NCBI RefSeq assembly: GCF_004138295.1
Contig: NZ_SCFM01000002.1
Location: forward strand, 186,001 to 250,000
DNA from: Ectobacillus funiculus
Lineage (GTDB): Bacteria; Bacillota; Bacilli; Bacillales; Bacillaceae_G
DNA: 64,000 nt
Direction: 5' to 3'
Under the pieces are notes generated by a model. It was not told the DNA's origin, searched no databases, and saw only the letters and a list, made by a program, of their open reading frames with translations. The translations under genes were made by a program, and so were the position numbers. Each line of letters opens with the position of its first letter. Position 1 is the first letter of the stretch. Positions 34,512 to 44,048 of the stretch are shown here, piece by piece.

Positions 34512-35714
34512 ATGTTAAACGGTGAAAAGAAAATTGCAAGACCACTACGCTGGGGTATGGTTGGCGGAGGCAGACTTGGACAGGTTGGTTATAAACACCG
34601 AATCGGGGCACTTCGAGACAATACAGCTTTCCAATTGGTAGCTGGGGCATTTGATATTGATGCTGCTCGAGGAAAAGCCTTTGGTGTGAACCTTGGTGTT
34701 GCTGAAGATCGCTGCTATCCAGATTATAAAACGATGTTTGCAGAGAAAGCAAAGCGTGAAGATGGTCTTGAGGTTGTATCCATTGCGACTCCGAACGGTA
34801 CGCATTACGAAATTTGTAAGGCTGCATTAAACGCTGGTTTACATGTTATTTGTGAAAAACCATTGTTTTTTACAAGTGAAGAGGTGCTAGAAATTAAAGC
34901 ACTAGCTGAGGAAAAAGGCAAAATCCTAGGTGTAACATATGGATTCTCTGGTAACCAGCTGCTGCTGCAAATGCGTACAATGGTTGAAAAGGGAGAAATC
35001 GGTGATGTGCGATTAGTTGAATTACAGTATACGCATGGCTTTAATGCCACTGATGCTGGAGACAAATTTAATGATGCACAAAAATGGCGCGTGGATCCTA
35101 AAATTGCGGGACCAAGCTATGTGTTAGGTGATCTATCTACACACACGTACTATATGTCAGAGCTAATTTTGCCGCATATGAAAATCAAAAAGTTATTATG
35201 TGATCGTCAAAGCTTTATCAGCAGCCGTGCGCCGCTAGAGGACAATGCTTACGTTTTAATGCACTATGATAATGGCGCTGTAGGAAGACTTTGGACATCT
35301 TCTGTCGATGCAGGCTGCATGGATGGACATCGCATTCGCATCGTTGGTTCAAAAGCAAGCTTAGAGTGGTGGGACAGCAAGCCAAATGAATTACGATATG
35401 AAGTGCAAGGGCAGCCGATTCAAACGTTGATTCGCTCCATGCCTTACTTAGATGAAAGCTGTAACGAATATGAGCGTTTAGGCGCATTACATCAAGAAGG
35501 GCTTTCAGAGTCATGGTCAAATATCTATTTGAAATTTGCAATTGCGATTGATGCGAAAATGCGTGGGGATCAAGAAACATTAGATAACCTTGTTTACCCA
35601 GATATTAATGCGGGACTAGAAGGCGTTCGCTGGATTGAAAATTGTGTACGCTCTGCAGATCAGGGAGCAGTTTGGGTGGATTTTGAGAATAGCAAAGAAA
35701 CTTTGTTAGTGTGA
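34512..35714 (+). CDS. Gfo/Idh/MocA family oxidoreductase
   Basis: A 400-residue NAD(P)-dependent sugar/polyol dehydrogenase. The N-terminal Rossmann domain has GMVGGGRLGQVGYKHRIGAL (Gly-rich loop) and the characteristic EKP motif in ICEKPLFFTSEE; the C-terminal beta-sheet domain binds substrate, with the likely catalytic region around GDLSTHTYYMSELI. It is somewhat longer than inositol dehydrogenase (about 340). GAGGGG precedes the ATG. Substrate unknown; the upstream isomerase and downstream transporter suggest an inositol-like compound. Confidence 0.9.
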   Translation: MLNGEKKIARPLRWGMVGGGRLGQVGYKHRIGALRDNTAFQLVAGAFDIDAARGKAFGVNLGVAEDRCYPDYKTMFAEKAKREDGLEVVSIATPNGTHYEICKAALNAGLHVICEKPLFFTSEEVLEIKALAEEKGKILGVTYGFSGNQLLLQMRTMVEKGEIGDVRLVELQYTHGFNATDAGDKFNDAQKWRVDPKIAGPSYVLGDLSTHTYYMSELILPHMKIKKLLCDRQSFISSRAPLEDNAYVLMHYDNGAVGRLWTSSVDAGCMDGHRIRIVGSKASLEWWDSKPNELRYEVQGQPIQTLIRSMPYLDESCNEYERLGALHQEGLSESWSNIYLKFAIAIDAKMRGDQETLDNLVYPDINAGLEGVRWIENCVRSADQGAVWVDFENSKETLLV

Positions 35715-36079
35715 AAAAATTCTTGAATTGAGTTAGTATCAAAAATTTAGTTAGCATCAAAATGGATTGAAAAGGTACTCTTTTACAAAGAATAGTTTAA
35801 ACTACACTTTAAGCTAGACTCTAAAAGGATCAAGAGGACCAATTATAAAACGAATGCTCTTTCAGAAACCTGTCAAATGGCTTTTGCTCTATATGGGTAA
35901 AAGCCATCTCCTTAATTATTTCTGAATATACAACTATTTTTGGTTTGAAAGGAAAAATCACAGGAGCATTGCATGTCCTCTAAAAATCCATGTAGCTTAT
36001 TAGGAGGCTTCATTTAAAAGGGAAAACAATGTAAATGCTTTAAAGGTCATGCTACTAACTAATAAGGAGGAAATTTAAT
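35715..36079. other. 365-bp gap between dehydrogenase and transporter
   Basis: Contains a hairpin ATGGCTTTT / AAAAGCCAT (35877-35907) that may end the upstream transcript, and ATGTAAATGCTTTAA (36029-36043), a cre- or LacI-type operator with two mismatches to cre, 36 bases before the transporter start. The transporter therefore probably has its own promoter. Confidence 0.5.
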
Positions 36080-37498
36080 ATGGGGAATGCTAGAGTTTCT
36101 GATCATTACCCAGTTCAACCAGAACCTGCTGGGAAAAAGGATCCGAAAAAGTTCTTGAAATTAGTTACTATTGTATCAACTTTTGGCGGGTTATTATTCG
36201 GGTATGATACAGGAGTTATTAATGGTGCACTTCCATTTATGGCCAGACCTGACCAATTAAATTTAAACCCCTTCACGGAAGGCTTAGTAGCAAGTTCTTT
36301 AGTATTAGGTGCTGCTTTTGGTTCCATATTTGGCGGGCGCTTATCGGATAGTCAAGGACGCAGGAAGGTTATTTTGTATCTTGCAATCTTGTTTTTCTTT
36401 TCTGCAGCAGGCTGCGTGATAGCACCAAATATGACTGTAATGGTTATGTTCCGTTTTCTATTGGGACTTGCTGTCGGTGGTGCTTCTGTAGTGGTTCCAT
36501 CCTATCTTGCTGAAATGTCTCCTGCAGACAGGCGTGGTGTTTTGGTTACGCAAAACGAATTGATGATTGTTACTGGACAGTTTCTTGCTTACGTATGTAA
36601 TGCAGTGCTTGGAAATGTTTTTGGTGAGGCAGGACATGTATGGCGTTACATGTTAGTCATTGCAACATTGCCAGCTGTGGCGCTTTGGATTGGCGTACTG
36701 ATTCTGCCTGAAAGTCCTCGATGGTTAGCATCAAAAGGAAAACTGGCTGAAGCATTGAAGATCCTTCAAAAAATTCGCAGTGAAAGTATTGCTGAGCAGG
36801 AACTAAAAGAAATTAAAGAACATATTTCAGAGGATCAAAATATAGAAAAAATCAGTTTCAAAGATCTAGGAACACCTTGGATTCGCCGTATTGTGATTCT
36901 TGGAATTACGATTGGATCTATATCACAATTAGTCGGTATCAATTCGATTATGTACTATGGAACACAAATTCTTGAAAATTCCGGTTTTGGAACAAAAACA
37001 GCCTTAATTGCAAACGTAGCAAATGGATTAATTGCCGTTGTTGCCGTTATTGTTGGTATATCTCTACTGCATAAAGTGAATAGACGACCAATGCTACTTA
37101 CAGGGTTAATAGGTGTAACCGTGGCGCTTATCACTATTGGCATTTCCGCTTCAGTACTTGAGGGATCCCCAATGCTGCCATATGTAGTATTAGCCATGAC
37201 AGTAATCTATTTAGCCTTTTTCCAAGGAGCGATTGGTCCTATGGTATGGCTCATACTTGCTGAAATCTTCCCTGTTCGTTTACGTGGGATCGGTATGGGA
37301 ATGGCCGTTTTGTTCTTATGGCTCTGCAACTTTTTAGTAGGATTATTCTTCCCAGTTCTTTTAGACGGAATCGGACTTTCAGCAACATTCTTCTTATTTG
37401 CTATATTCGGTATTGCGGGAATCATCTATGTAGTGAAAGCTTTACCAGAAACTAGAGGCCTATCATTAGAACAAATAGAGGCTAACTTTAGAAAGTAA
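36080..37498 (+). CDS. Sugar/inositol MFS transporter (IolT-like)
   Basis: A 472-residue sugar porter of the major facilitator superfamily with 12 helices. Signatures: GGLLFGYDTGVINGAL in helix 1, GGRLSDSQGRRKV after helix 2, PESPRWLASKGK before the central loop, VGINSIMYYG in helix 7 and PETRGLSLEQIE at the C-terminus. It imports hexoses or inositol with H+. AAGGAGG precedes the ATG. It is followed by a strong terminator and then a broken LacI regulator. Confidence 0.92.
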   Translation: MGNARVSDHYPVQPEPAGKKDPKKFLKLVTIVSTFGGLLFGYDTGVINGALPFMARPDQLNLNPFTEGLVASSLVLGAAFGSIFGGRLSDSQGRRKVILYLAILFFFSAAGCVIAPNMTVMVMFRFLLGLAVGGASVVVPSYLAEMSPADRRGVLVTQNELMIVTGQFLAYVCNAVLGNVFGEAGHVWRYMLVIATLPAVALWIGVLILPESPRWLASKGKLAEALKILQKIRSESIAEQELKEIKEHISEDQNIEKISFKDLGTPWIRRIVILGITIGSISQLVGINSIMYYGTQILENSGFGTKTALIANVANGLIAVVAVIVGISLLHKVNRRPMLLTGLIGVTVALITIGISASVLEGSPMLPYVVLAMTVIYLAFFQGAIGPMVWLILAEIFPVRLRGIGMGMAVLFLWLCNFLVGLFFPVLLDGIGLSATFFLFAIFGIAGIIYVVKALPETRGLSLEQIEANFRK

Positions 37499-37528
37499 GA
37501 TAGCAGGACTGGCTGGAGTTGGCTAGGG

Positions 37529-37571
37529 AAAGTCCATACAAACGCATTTATAAGCGTGTGTATGGACTTTT
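37529..37571 (+). terminator. Rho-independent terminator of the transporter gene
   Basis: AAAGTCCATACA / TGTATGGACTTT with inner ACGC/GCGT and a short T tail. Confidence 0.85.
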
Positions 37572-37573
37572 AA

Positions 37574-37732
37574 TTTGAATTAGATGAAGAGTATGCCTTC
37601 ATTAAAAGCAAAGGATTTAAAAATGAGAAAGTTGTATTGTCTGTTAATCAGAATTGAAGAGATGATAACCCACAGGGGGATGTATTAACGATTACTGAAC
37701 AAATATATGTGTTCAACCCAAGAAAAAGCTAA
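37574..37732 (+). pseudogene. Decayed coding fragment with in-frame stop
   Basis: Reads as protein (ELDEEYAFIKSKGFKNEKVV, then TGA, then RDDNPQGDVLTITEQIYVFN) up to TAA 37730-37732, without a start codon. The family is not recognised. Probably the tail of a gene lost between the transporter and the LacI regulator. Confidence 0.35.
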
Positions 37733-37809
37733 AACGATCAATGAAAAGATGGATCGAATATCCCTAATACACCTATCTAGATTGGTTAGGGGAAAGGGGG
37801 ACCTAATAC

Positions 37810-38842
37810 ATGAAACCTACAATTTATAATGTTGCAGAAAAGGCAGGGGTTTCCATATCTACTGTGTCAAAGGTTATGAATAATCAGCCGGTTAGAAAGG
37901 AAACAAAACAAAAGGTTTTAGAAGCAGCCAAGGAACTGAACTATAAGCCGAGTATCCTTGCATCGGCATTAACAGGTAAGCGGACATCTACAATAGGTTT
38001 TTTAGCACCAGATATATCTAATCCTTCAATTGCAGAAATGGCACGAGCAGTAGAGGACTTTGCACTTGAGCACGGCTTTAACCTTGTTATTTGTAGTACT
38101 GATTTTAAATCAGAGAAAGAAGACAGTTACGTATCATTATTAAGGCAGAAACGTGTGGATGGACTTATCTTGGCAGGGGGTTTCAGAAATAGAGGGATCA
38201 TTTCTGAGTTAATAAAAGAAGCGGTTCCAGTCATACTCCTTTCTGAATATTATCCAGCATCCAGCGTGTCCTATTAATGCTGTAACTGTTAATAACTTCA
38301 TAGGAGGGTATGAGATAGCTACCCATTTAATTTCCCTTGGTCATACAAGAATCGCAGTGATTGCGGAAGAGAACTCGAGCAGTCAGGAGCATATTCGTGG
38401 ATACAGGAAGGTATTACAGGATCATAATATAAGGGCCCGTGAGGACTTAATTGTTATAAGTGATTCAAGTGCAGAACATGCGCGGTGTTTAGCAGGAGGT
38501 TTGTTAGGTTCTTTACATCCGCCTACTGCCATTATTACTTGTAATGACGTATTAGCGATAGGCACTCTTCTGGGAGCGCGAGAAAAAAATATGAAAATTC
38601 CTGAGAATCTCTCTATTACGGGGTTCGGCAACACTTTGTTATCTAAGAACAGTAACCCTCCTTTAACAACAGTTGAAATCCCGATTCAGAGTATGTGTTC
38701 ACTAGCTGTAGATTTGCTTGTAGAAGAAATAGAGAAAAGAAGCAAAGGGAAGCAAGCGGTTTTAATGTTACCTAAGTTAATCATTCAAAAGTCAACTGGA
38801 GTATGTTTAGTGAATGATCTGAATAAAGAAGATGTATCATAA
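37810..38842 (+). pseudogene. LacI-family regulator broken by a frameshift
   Basis: The first frame (37810-38277) holds the LacI helix-turn-helix (TIYNVAEKAGVSISTVSKVM, YKPSILASAL) and the start of the sugar-binding domain; it stops after SVSY. The second frame continues at about 38270 with PINAVTVNNFIGGYEIATHL, SLGHTRIAVIAEE and an intact C-terminus to 38842. One extra base near 38250-38272 explains the break. It would have been the regulator of the adjacent sugar locus; the first piece could still bind DNA. Could be a sequencing error. Confidence 0.85.
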
Positions 38843-38894
38843 AACGATTAGTATGTTGTAAAACTGCGAAACTTTAATAGCAAGGAGACAAATG

Positions 38895-39348
38895 ATGAGA
38901 GGGAAGTGGTACATTCTATTAATTGGTGCGCTGTTTTTAGTCATTGTAATAGGCTACATAGTCAAGTTCCATGGGGCAGGTGATAAACCTAAAGTAGTCG
39001 TTGTTTTACAAGACCAAGATCCACAGTATTGGAATATTGTAAAAGCAGGAGCGGAAAAGGGATTTCGAGATTTTGATATAGATGGTAAAGTTATTGTACC
39101 GAGTAACGAATTAAAAAAAGATGTATTAGAGCGTACATTAAAAGGGATACTTAACGAGCATCCGGATGTATTAGTTGTTTCTCCCGATGGATCACCTGCT
39201 GTTAGGTCTATTTTAGAGAAATTTATTGAAAATATTAAAGGTGATAAAGGGAGAAGATGTTAAAAGAACTATTGATACAGGCGTAGATATTATTAGCAAA
39301 GATAATGCGAAGCTGAAATTAGACTTTCTGAGAGAATTGTTGAACTAA
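38895..39348 (+). pseudogene. Sugar-binding protein with internal deletion
   Basis: Starts as a type-1 periplasmic sugar-binding protein: membrane anchor (residues 5-22), then VVVVLQDQDPQYWNIVKAGA, AEKGF, and a second helix-strand unit to about residue 115. The open frame ends at 39263, but the adjacent frame encodes DVKRTIDTGVDIISKDNAKL and RELLN before TAA 39346-39348, the usual C-terminal end of such proteins. About 150-180 residues are missing, so a deletion joined N- and C-terminal parts out of frame. It probably fed a lost ABC importer or sensor kinase. Confidence 0.72.
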
Positions 39349-39877
39349 AATGTTATTATCAGAAGTTGTTAATAAAATAATTTATTATATATTATGGAAA
39401 CGAAGTGTGTTGGATGAGAAAGAAGACAAACGCACCACATGTCCATCAAATTAAAGAAGGAAGATGCCTCCAGAACGAGAAATTGTATGTAAGTTGCTAA
39501 TTTTTTCGTTTTGAAGGGTATTTTTTTACTATCAGCAGATAACATCATATCTTTTAGTTTAACACAATGGATCAATAACCCAGATAAAGATTTGTTCTCC
39601 GGTAATGGTTGCAAGAGTTGAACAATAAACCTCAAAGGACTTGATACTCTCCAAGTTCTTTTTGGTGTAGAAAAAAACCATCAGTGTTCCGACTATTAAA
39701 CTAAAGCTGAACTATTGGTTCGTAACACGTTAAAAATCATTTAGAGTGAGTGAAGATGGACTCTATAGAAATAGGACGATACAAACCTTCTTCCTTTCAA
39801 CTATTAAAATTGAAAAAATATCAAGTATTCCTATTTTATTATGTGAACAGTATAATCGAAAATGGGAGATGAGATAA
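39349..39877. other. 530-bp gap before DUF4317
   Basis: No gene recognised. A hairpin GGACTTG / CAAGTTCT followed by TTTT lies at about 39638-39664 and looks like a terminator of a lost gene. Confidence 0.35.
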
Positions 39878-41038
39878 ATGAATAAAAAAGACCTTGCTAA
39901 TATCCGAAAGCAATTTAAATTAGACAATCATCTTATGAAAATTCGAGAAATCCTAAATGTTTATGTAAAGAAAGAATCCGGTGAGATTTACCATCAAGTC
40001 AGTCAACCGTTTCAAATGCTAGAACAGGAAGCACAAGAATTATTTTTAGCAAACTTTAAAAAAGTTTTGACAGGTCATCTTGATGCCAAACTTTTTGAAT
40101 TGAAATTTCAACGCGATGTGGAAGACAGCACACAAACTATTCTCTTCGAAGGATTACGAGCAGAATCAACAGAAGATTGGAAAGAAAATATGCTGAAAAT
40201 CGTCGGGAAAATGTTTGCGCATACTGTTTATGAATTTGATACAGTGGTGACGTTTATCCGCGGGGAGTATCAAAAGGCGACTAGGAAACGGGATTCAGAA
40301 TCTGAAGAAGGAGGGGATGATGAGGTTTATTCCAGCGAGTTTGTCCTTTGCAGTCTCAATAAAACCGATCAGCCGAAAAAAGCGTTGCTGTTTGATTATA
40401 TTGAGAAAGAATTCAAATCGAATAACGCAGTTGATCCCATTATTAATTTGACTTCTCCGTTAACTGGTTTTCTGTTTCCTGCTTTTAATGATAATTCGGC
40501 AGATGTGAATCATATTATCTATTGTGGGGGGAAAGTGAATCAACCAGAGGGTTCATTTATAGCAGAAGTTCTCAACTGTGAAGATATTATTACCGCCGTG
40601 GAAGAGAAGGACAGCTTCGAACAAATTTTAAAAATAGTAATGGGAGACGAAGTGGATTCTAAGGTCATTTCTAATGTCTATGAGGAAATCGATAAGATGG
40701 TACAGGAGAATGAAGAAAATGAAGAAAGTGAATCTCCTATGTTGGATTATCGGGACATCGAACGCATCTTAGAGGTAAGCGGCGTCGAAAATGTGGATAC
40801 CGCCAAAGTGGAACAAGCCTTCAAAAGTGTGGTAGATGACGAAAAGCGTGAAATCAAAGCAAGCAGTTTAATACCTAAATCGATTAAGATTGAGACGAAG
40901 GTGGCAGATGTATCCGTCAGCCCGAAGGACCTGAAAAATGTCCAATATATTACTTACAATGGAAAACGGTGCCTATTAATAGAGATTGATGAAGATGTGG
41001 TCGTCGAAGGATTTCGACTGGAAACGAAGACGCTGTAG
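39878..41038 (+). CDS. DUF4317 family protein
   Basis: A 386-residue acidic protein, full-length for DUF4317. It begins MNKKDLANIRKQFKLDNHLM and contains REILNVYVKKESGEIYH, the family N-terminus, with an acidic linker (ENEENEESE) at about residue 285. Function is unknown; no signal or membrane segment. GGGAGATGAG precedes the ATG. It stands alone. Confidence 0.82.
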   Translation: MNKKDLANIRKQFKLDNHLMKIREILNVYVKKESGEIYHQVSQPFQMLEQEAQELFLANFKKVLTGHLDAKLFELKFQRDVEDSTQTILFEGLRAESTEDWKENMLKIVGKMFAHTVYEFDTVVTFIRGEYQKATRKRDSESEEGGDDEVYSSEFVLCSLNKTDQPKKALLFDYIEKEFKSNNAVDPIINLTSPLTGFLFPAFNDNSADVNHIIYCGGKVNQPEGSFIAEVLNCEDIITAVEEKDSFEQILKIVMGDEVDSKVISNVYEEIDKMVQENEENEESESPMLDYRDIERILEVSGVENVDTAKVEQAFKSVVDDEKREIKASSLIPKSIKIETKVADVSVSPKDLKNVQYITYNGKRCLLIEIDEDVVVEGFRLETKTL

Positions 41039-41113
41039 TGGATTTTGGGGGACAGTTTTCTTGATCCCCTACAATATATTAATGAATTTTAGTTGGTTCT
41101 CTACAAGTGGTAG

Positions 41114-41401
41114 GTGCCAACTATTTTTGTTTTAGGACTGGTTCAGTACAATTCTGATCTTTTGATACAGATGGACTTCGATAGAATGGAACAAGTTTTT
41201 GTTAATTTAATAAACAATGCCATTCAAGCTATGGATAAAAATGGTGATATTACGATTCGATTGTTAAAAGTTGAGAATAAAGCGGTTGTTGAGGTTAGTG
41301 ATATGGGTGTAGGTATAGAAGAGGCAGAGCTGAAAAAAATCTTTAGTCCATTCTATACGACGAAATCTGATGGAACGCTTTTTTCATTAAAATCGAATTG
41401 A
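41114..41401 (+). pseudogene. Histidine kinase ATPase-domain fragment
   Basis: About 75 codons of a HATPase domain: the N box region FVNLINNAIQAMDKNG, G1 box DMGVGIEEAELKK and the F box FSPFYTTKSDGT are present, then the frame runs into unrelated sequence where GLGL should follow. The dimerisation/His domain is absent and there is no ribosome site. A clear remnant, similar to sporulation kinases of the KinA-E/NtrB type. Confidence 0.8.
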
Positions 41402-41499
41402 CAGCATAGCAGGAAAATGGGATTTATTAGCATGGCAGTCAGTTCCTTTACAAGCATATTGTAACCGCATTTTGTACATCTATACATTTCCTTCCTTAT

Positions 41500-41540
41500 G
41501 TACCGCTTCATCAAAAATGTGTACCGCTTCATCAAAAATG
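41500..41540. repeat. Two tandem copies of a 21-bp unit
   Basis: GTACCGCTTCATCAAAAATG repeated head to tail with one intervening base, upstream of the amino-acid permease gene. Confidence 0.85.
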
Positions 41541-41607
41541 GGAAGCATGGGCAAACTTCATACATAAACATCTTTTTCGTAGCAGCAGTATGAGGGAGGA
41601 ATTTAGT

Positions 41608-42975
41608 ATGTCCTGTACACCTGGTAGCAATCAGGAGCAGAGTGGGAAGGATTTAAAGTGGTGGCAGTTGTCACTTATTGGGGTAGGCTGTACGATTGGG
41701 ACCGGTTTTTTCCTAGGTTCGAGCGTAGGGATTAAAATTGGTGGTCCATCCATTATTATTGCATTTATTTTAGCTGGTCTCGGTACGTATATCGTATTTG
41801 AGGCGCTTGCAAAAATGACTGTTCAAGATCCGCAAAAAGGTTCTTTCCGGACATATGCAAGAAAAGCCTTTGGTCATTGGGCTGGCTTTAGCAATGGTTG
41901 GGTATATTGGTCTTCCGAGCTGTTGATTATGGGGAGTCAGCTCACAGCCCTTGGCATTTTTTCACGGTATTGGTTTCCGAAGATACCTCTTTGGATGTTT
42001 GCGGCTGGGTATGGTGTGTTAGGGCTGCTTGTGATTTTTATTGGCATGAAGGCATTTGAGCGCTTGGAGAATATTTTTGCAGTATTGAAGGTAATTGCGA
42101 TACTTTGCTTTATCGTCATTGCAGTATTAGCTATTTTCGGTATTATTCATGGAGGAGAAGAGTATAAACCAAATGTTCCAAATAATATGACGGAGCTTTT
42201 TCCACTCGGGATGAAAGGGCTGTGGTCTTCCTTTATTTATGCGTTCTATGCTTTTGGCGGCATTGAAGTGATGGGTTTAATGTCCATGCAGCTAAAGGAG
42301 CAAAAGGATGCGCCGAAGTCTGGGAAAGTAATGCTTCTAATTTTGACGGTTATTTATGTGATATCAATGGGATTGGCATTAACAATGGTGCCGTGGAAGG
42401 AATTTAATACAAAAGAAAGCCCATTTGTTATCGCACTGCATGATTACCATTTGCCGTATATTCCGTTTATTTTCAACTCGGTTTTAATTGCGGCCGGTTT
42501 TTCAACGATGGTTGCATCGCTTTTTGCGGTGACTAATGTGATGATGAACCTCGCAGAGGACGGGGATGCACCTGCTGTATTTGCGAAGAAGGGGAAGCGC
42601 GGGATTTCTTTTCCATCATTGGCACTCACAGCTGGAGGGCTTGTTGCCTCCATTGTTGTTGCACTGTTATTGCCGAAAGAGATTTATGAATATTTGACAA
42701 CAGCAGCAGGTTTAATGCTTTTGTATACATGGTTTTTGATTCTCCTTTCCTGCAGGCGGTTAGTGGATCAGAGTGGATTGGATAAGGTGAAAAATTTGAT
42801 TGGCTTGCTGCTCATTTTAATTGCGATTAGCGGTACGCTTTGGAAACCAGAGACGAGACCAGGTTTTTTTGTGAGCCTTTTATTTGTTGTGATCATTGCG
42901 TTAGCTACTTTAAAAATGCGTTCGATTTGGAAGAAAAAAGGGGAGAAAGCTTCTCCCGAGTCAAAGCGTATGTAA
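41608..42975 (+). CDS. APC-family amino acid permease
   Basis: A 455-residue amino acid-polyamine-cation superfamily permease with 12 helices. GVGCTIGTGFFLGSSVGIKI in helix 1 and YAFYAFGGIEVMGLM in helix 6 are the substrate-binding unwound regions of the family. It resembles B. subtilis YvbW/YtnA-type permeases. GGGAGG eight bases before ATG 41608 sets the start. No T-box leader was found upstream. It converges on a LysE exporter gene five bases away. Confidence 0.88.
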   Translation: MSCTPGSNQEQSGKDLKWWQLSLIGVGCTIGTGFFLGSSVGIKIGGPSIIIAFILAGLGTYIVFEALAKMTVQDPQKGSFRTYARKAFGHWAGFSNGWVYWSSELLIMGSQLTALGIFSRYWFPKIPLWMFAAGYGVLGLLVIFIGMKAFERLENIFAVLKVIAILCFIVIAVLAIFGIIHGGEEYKPNVPNNMTELFPLGMKGLWSSFIYAFYAFGGIEVMGLMSMQLKEQKDAPKSGKVMLLILTVIYVISMGLALTMVPWKEFNTKESPFVIALHDYHLPYIPFIFNSVLIAAGFSTMVASLFAVTNVMMNLAEDGDAPAVFAKKGKRGISFPSLALTAGGLVASIVVALLLPKEIYEYLTTAAGLMLLYTWFLILLSCRRLVDQSGLDKVKNLIGLLLILIAISGTLWKPETRPGFFVSLLFVVIIALATLKMRSIWKKKGEKASPESKRM

Positions 42976-42980
42976 TTTTT

Positions 42981-43607
42981 TTATTGGAAAAGCAGTGTAT
43001 ATGCTTGAAATCCAAAGTATACTCCAAAGCCGATGAGGGAAAGACCTGATACAATCGAGATAAAGGAAAGAAGAGCAGTTGTTAAAAATCTTCGAAAGCT
43101 GCTGGCGATGGCGGCCATCGTTAAATCCCATAGTAAGATACCAATGATCATGGCGCAGCTGTACAGCATAAGTTCATTGGTGCTATAGGAGGCAGCGGTT
43201 TTAGCAAGGATAGAGCCGTATATACCGAGCCAAAAGAGAATGGTTAACGGGTTAGACACTGACATAAAAAAGCCGGATATAAATGACTTAAAAACAGATT
43301 CATCAGCTTTTTTTTGGCTTTTTGTAAGTTTGCCTGCATTGAGAACACTTTCTATACCCGTATAGGTTAGAACAAAGCAACCGAATAGCCATAGGAACGT
43401 TTTCATAAAGGATGTATTTAAAAAATGAGCGACTCCTAGATAAACTAGCATCATATATAAAACATCTGCCAGCAAGGCTCCTACACCAAGAAGCCAGGCA
43501 TGCAAAAAGCCGCTTTTAATTCCTTTATCTAATTGTGCTGCATTAATGGGACCGATTGGTGCCGACAGCGATAATCCTAAGAGGACATAACTAATTAATA
43601 CACTCAT
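42981..43607 (-). CDS. LysE-family amino acid exporter
   Basis: A 208-residue exporter of the LysE/RhtB family with about six helices. The N-terminal SLSAPIGPINAAQLDKGIKS carries the family motif PxGP, and FFMSVSNPLTILFWLGIYGS the second conserved Asn-Pro region. GGGGGTG precedes the ATG. It removes excess amino acids or analogues. It faces the permease gene with a five-base gap, without room for a separate terminator. Confidence 0.9.
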   Translation of the reverse strand: MSVLISYVLLGLSLSAPIGPINAAQLDKGIKSGFLHAWLLGVGALLADVLYMMLVYLGVAHFLNTSFMKTFLWLFGCFVLTYTGIESVLNAGKLTKSQKKADESVFKSFISGFFMSVSNPLTILFWLGIYGSILAKTAASYSTNELMLYSCAMIIGILLWDLTMAAIASSFRRFLTTALLSFISIVSGLSLIGFGVYFGFQAYTLLFQ

Positions 43608-43745
43608 ATACGCAACACCCCCTATGTTCTCATTCGTTCTTGCTTATTTCTATGCTCGTACACATTGTATTCAGCAAGATGCATTTGTACAACCTATAAA
43701 AGCATTTTTTGTTCTATGCTGCTATACAATCGATAGCTCATAAAA

Positions 43746-43778
43746 AAAGAAAGCCGCTATTTGGAGGCTTTCTTTTTT
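43746..43778. terminator. Bidirectional terminator
   Basis: AAAGAAAGCC / GGCTTTCTTT with a ten-base loop and A/T tails on both sides. On the minus strand it follows the gene ending at 43993; on the plus strand it directly precedes the tandem repeats. Confidence 0.8.
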
Positions 43779-43779
43779 A

Positions 43780-43913
43780 CACTTTAAGAAAATATAAATT
43801 TCCAGCTAGAAGCAAACTCGGCGTAGTAGGGAATTTTAGAAAAAAAGTGTAAGTGCAACTACGCCTCTGTCTTTGCCCGAAAGCAGGACTTGCCAATCGA
43901 CGGGTTTTCTTTA
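43780..43913 (+). repeat. Dispersed structured repeat, copy 6 (full length, tandem)
   Basis: Outer stem CACTTT (43780-43785) / AAAGTG (43844-43849). Loop GGCGTAGT (43820-43827) is perfectly complementary to ACTACGCC (43858-43865). The terminal hairpin is weakened by changes. Joined head to tail with copy 7. Confidence 0.9.
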
Positions 43914-44048
43914 CACTGTAGGAAAGTATAAATTTCCAGCGAGAAGTAAATTCGACGTAGTCGGAAGTTTTAGGAATACAGTGTAAGTGCAACTACGCCT
44001 CTGTCTTCGCCCAAGGGCAAGGCTCGCCAGTCGGCGAGTTTTCTTTAT
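43914..44048 (+). repeat. Dispersed structured repeat, copy 7 (full length, tandem)
   Basis: Outer stem CACTGTA (43914-43920) / TACAGTG (43977-43983). Loop GACGTAGT (43954-43961) faces ACTACGCC (43992-43999) with one mismatch. The terminal hairpin CTCGCC-AGTC-GGCGAG is perfect and followed by TTTTCTTTAT. Its minus strand encodes the last residues of the adjoining gene. Confidence 0.92.

Noticed and set aside
39369-39635. Minus-strand frame of 88 codons, possible transposase remnant
   Set aside because: No catalytic motif or terminal repeats seen; evidence too weak.
41353-41571. Minus-strand frame with RCTKCGYN suggesting a zinc ribbon
   Set aside because: Overlaps the kinase fragment and the 21-bp tandem repeat, has no ribosome site; likely chance.
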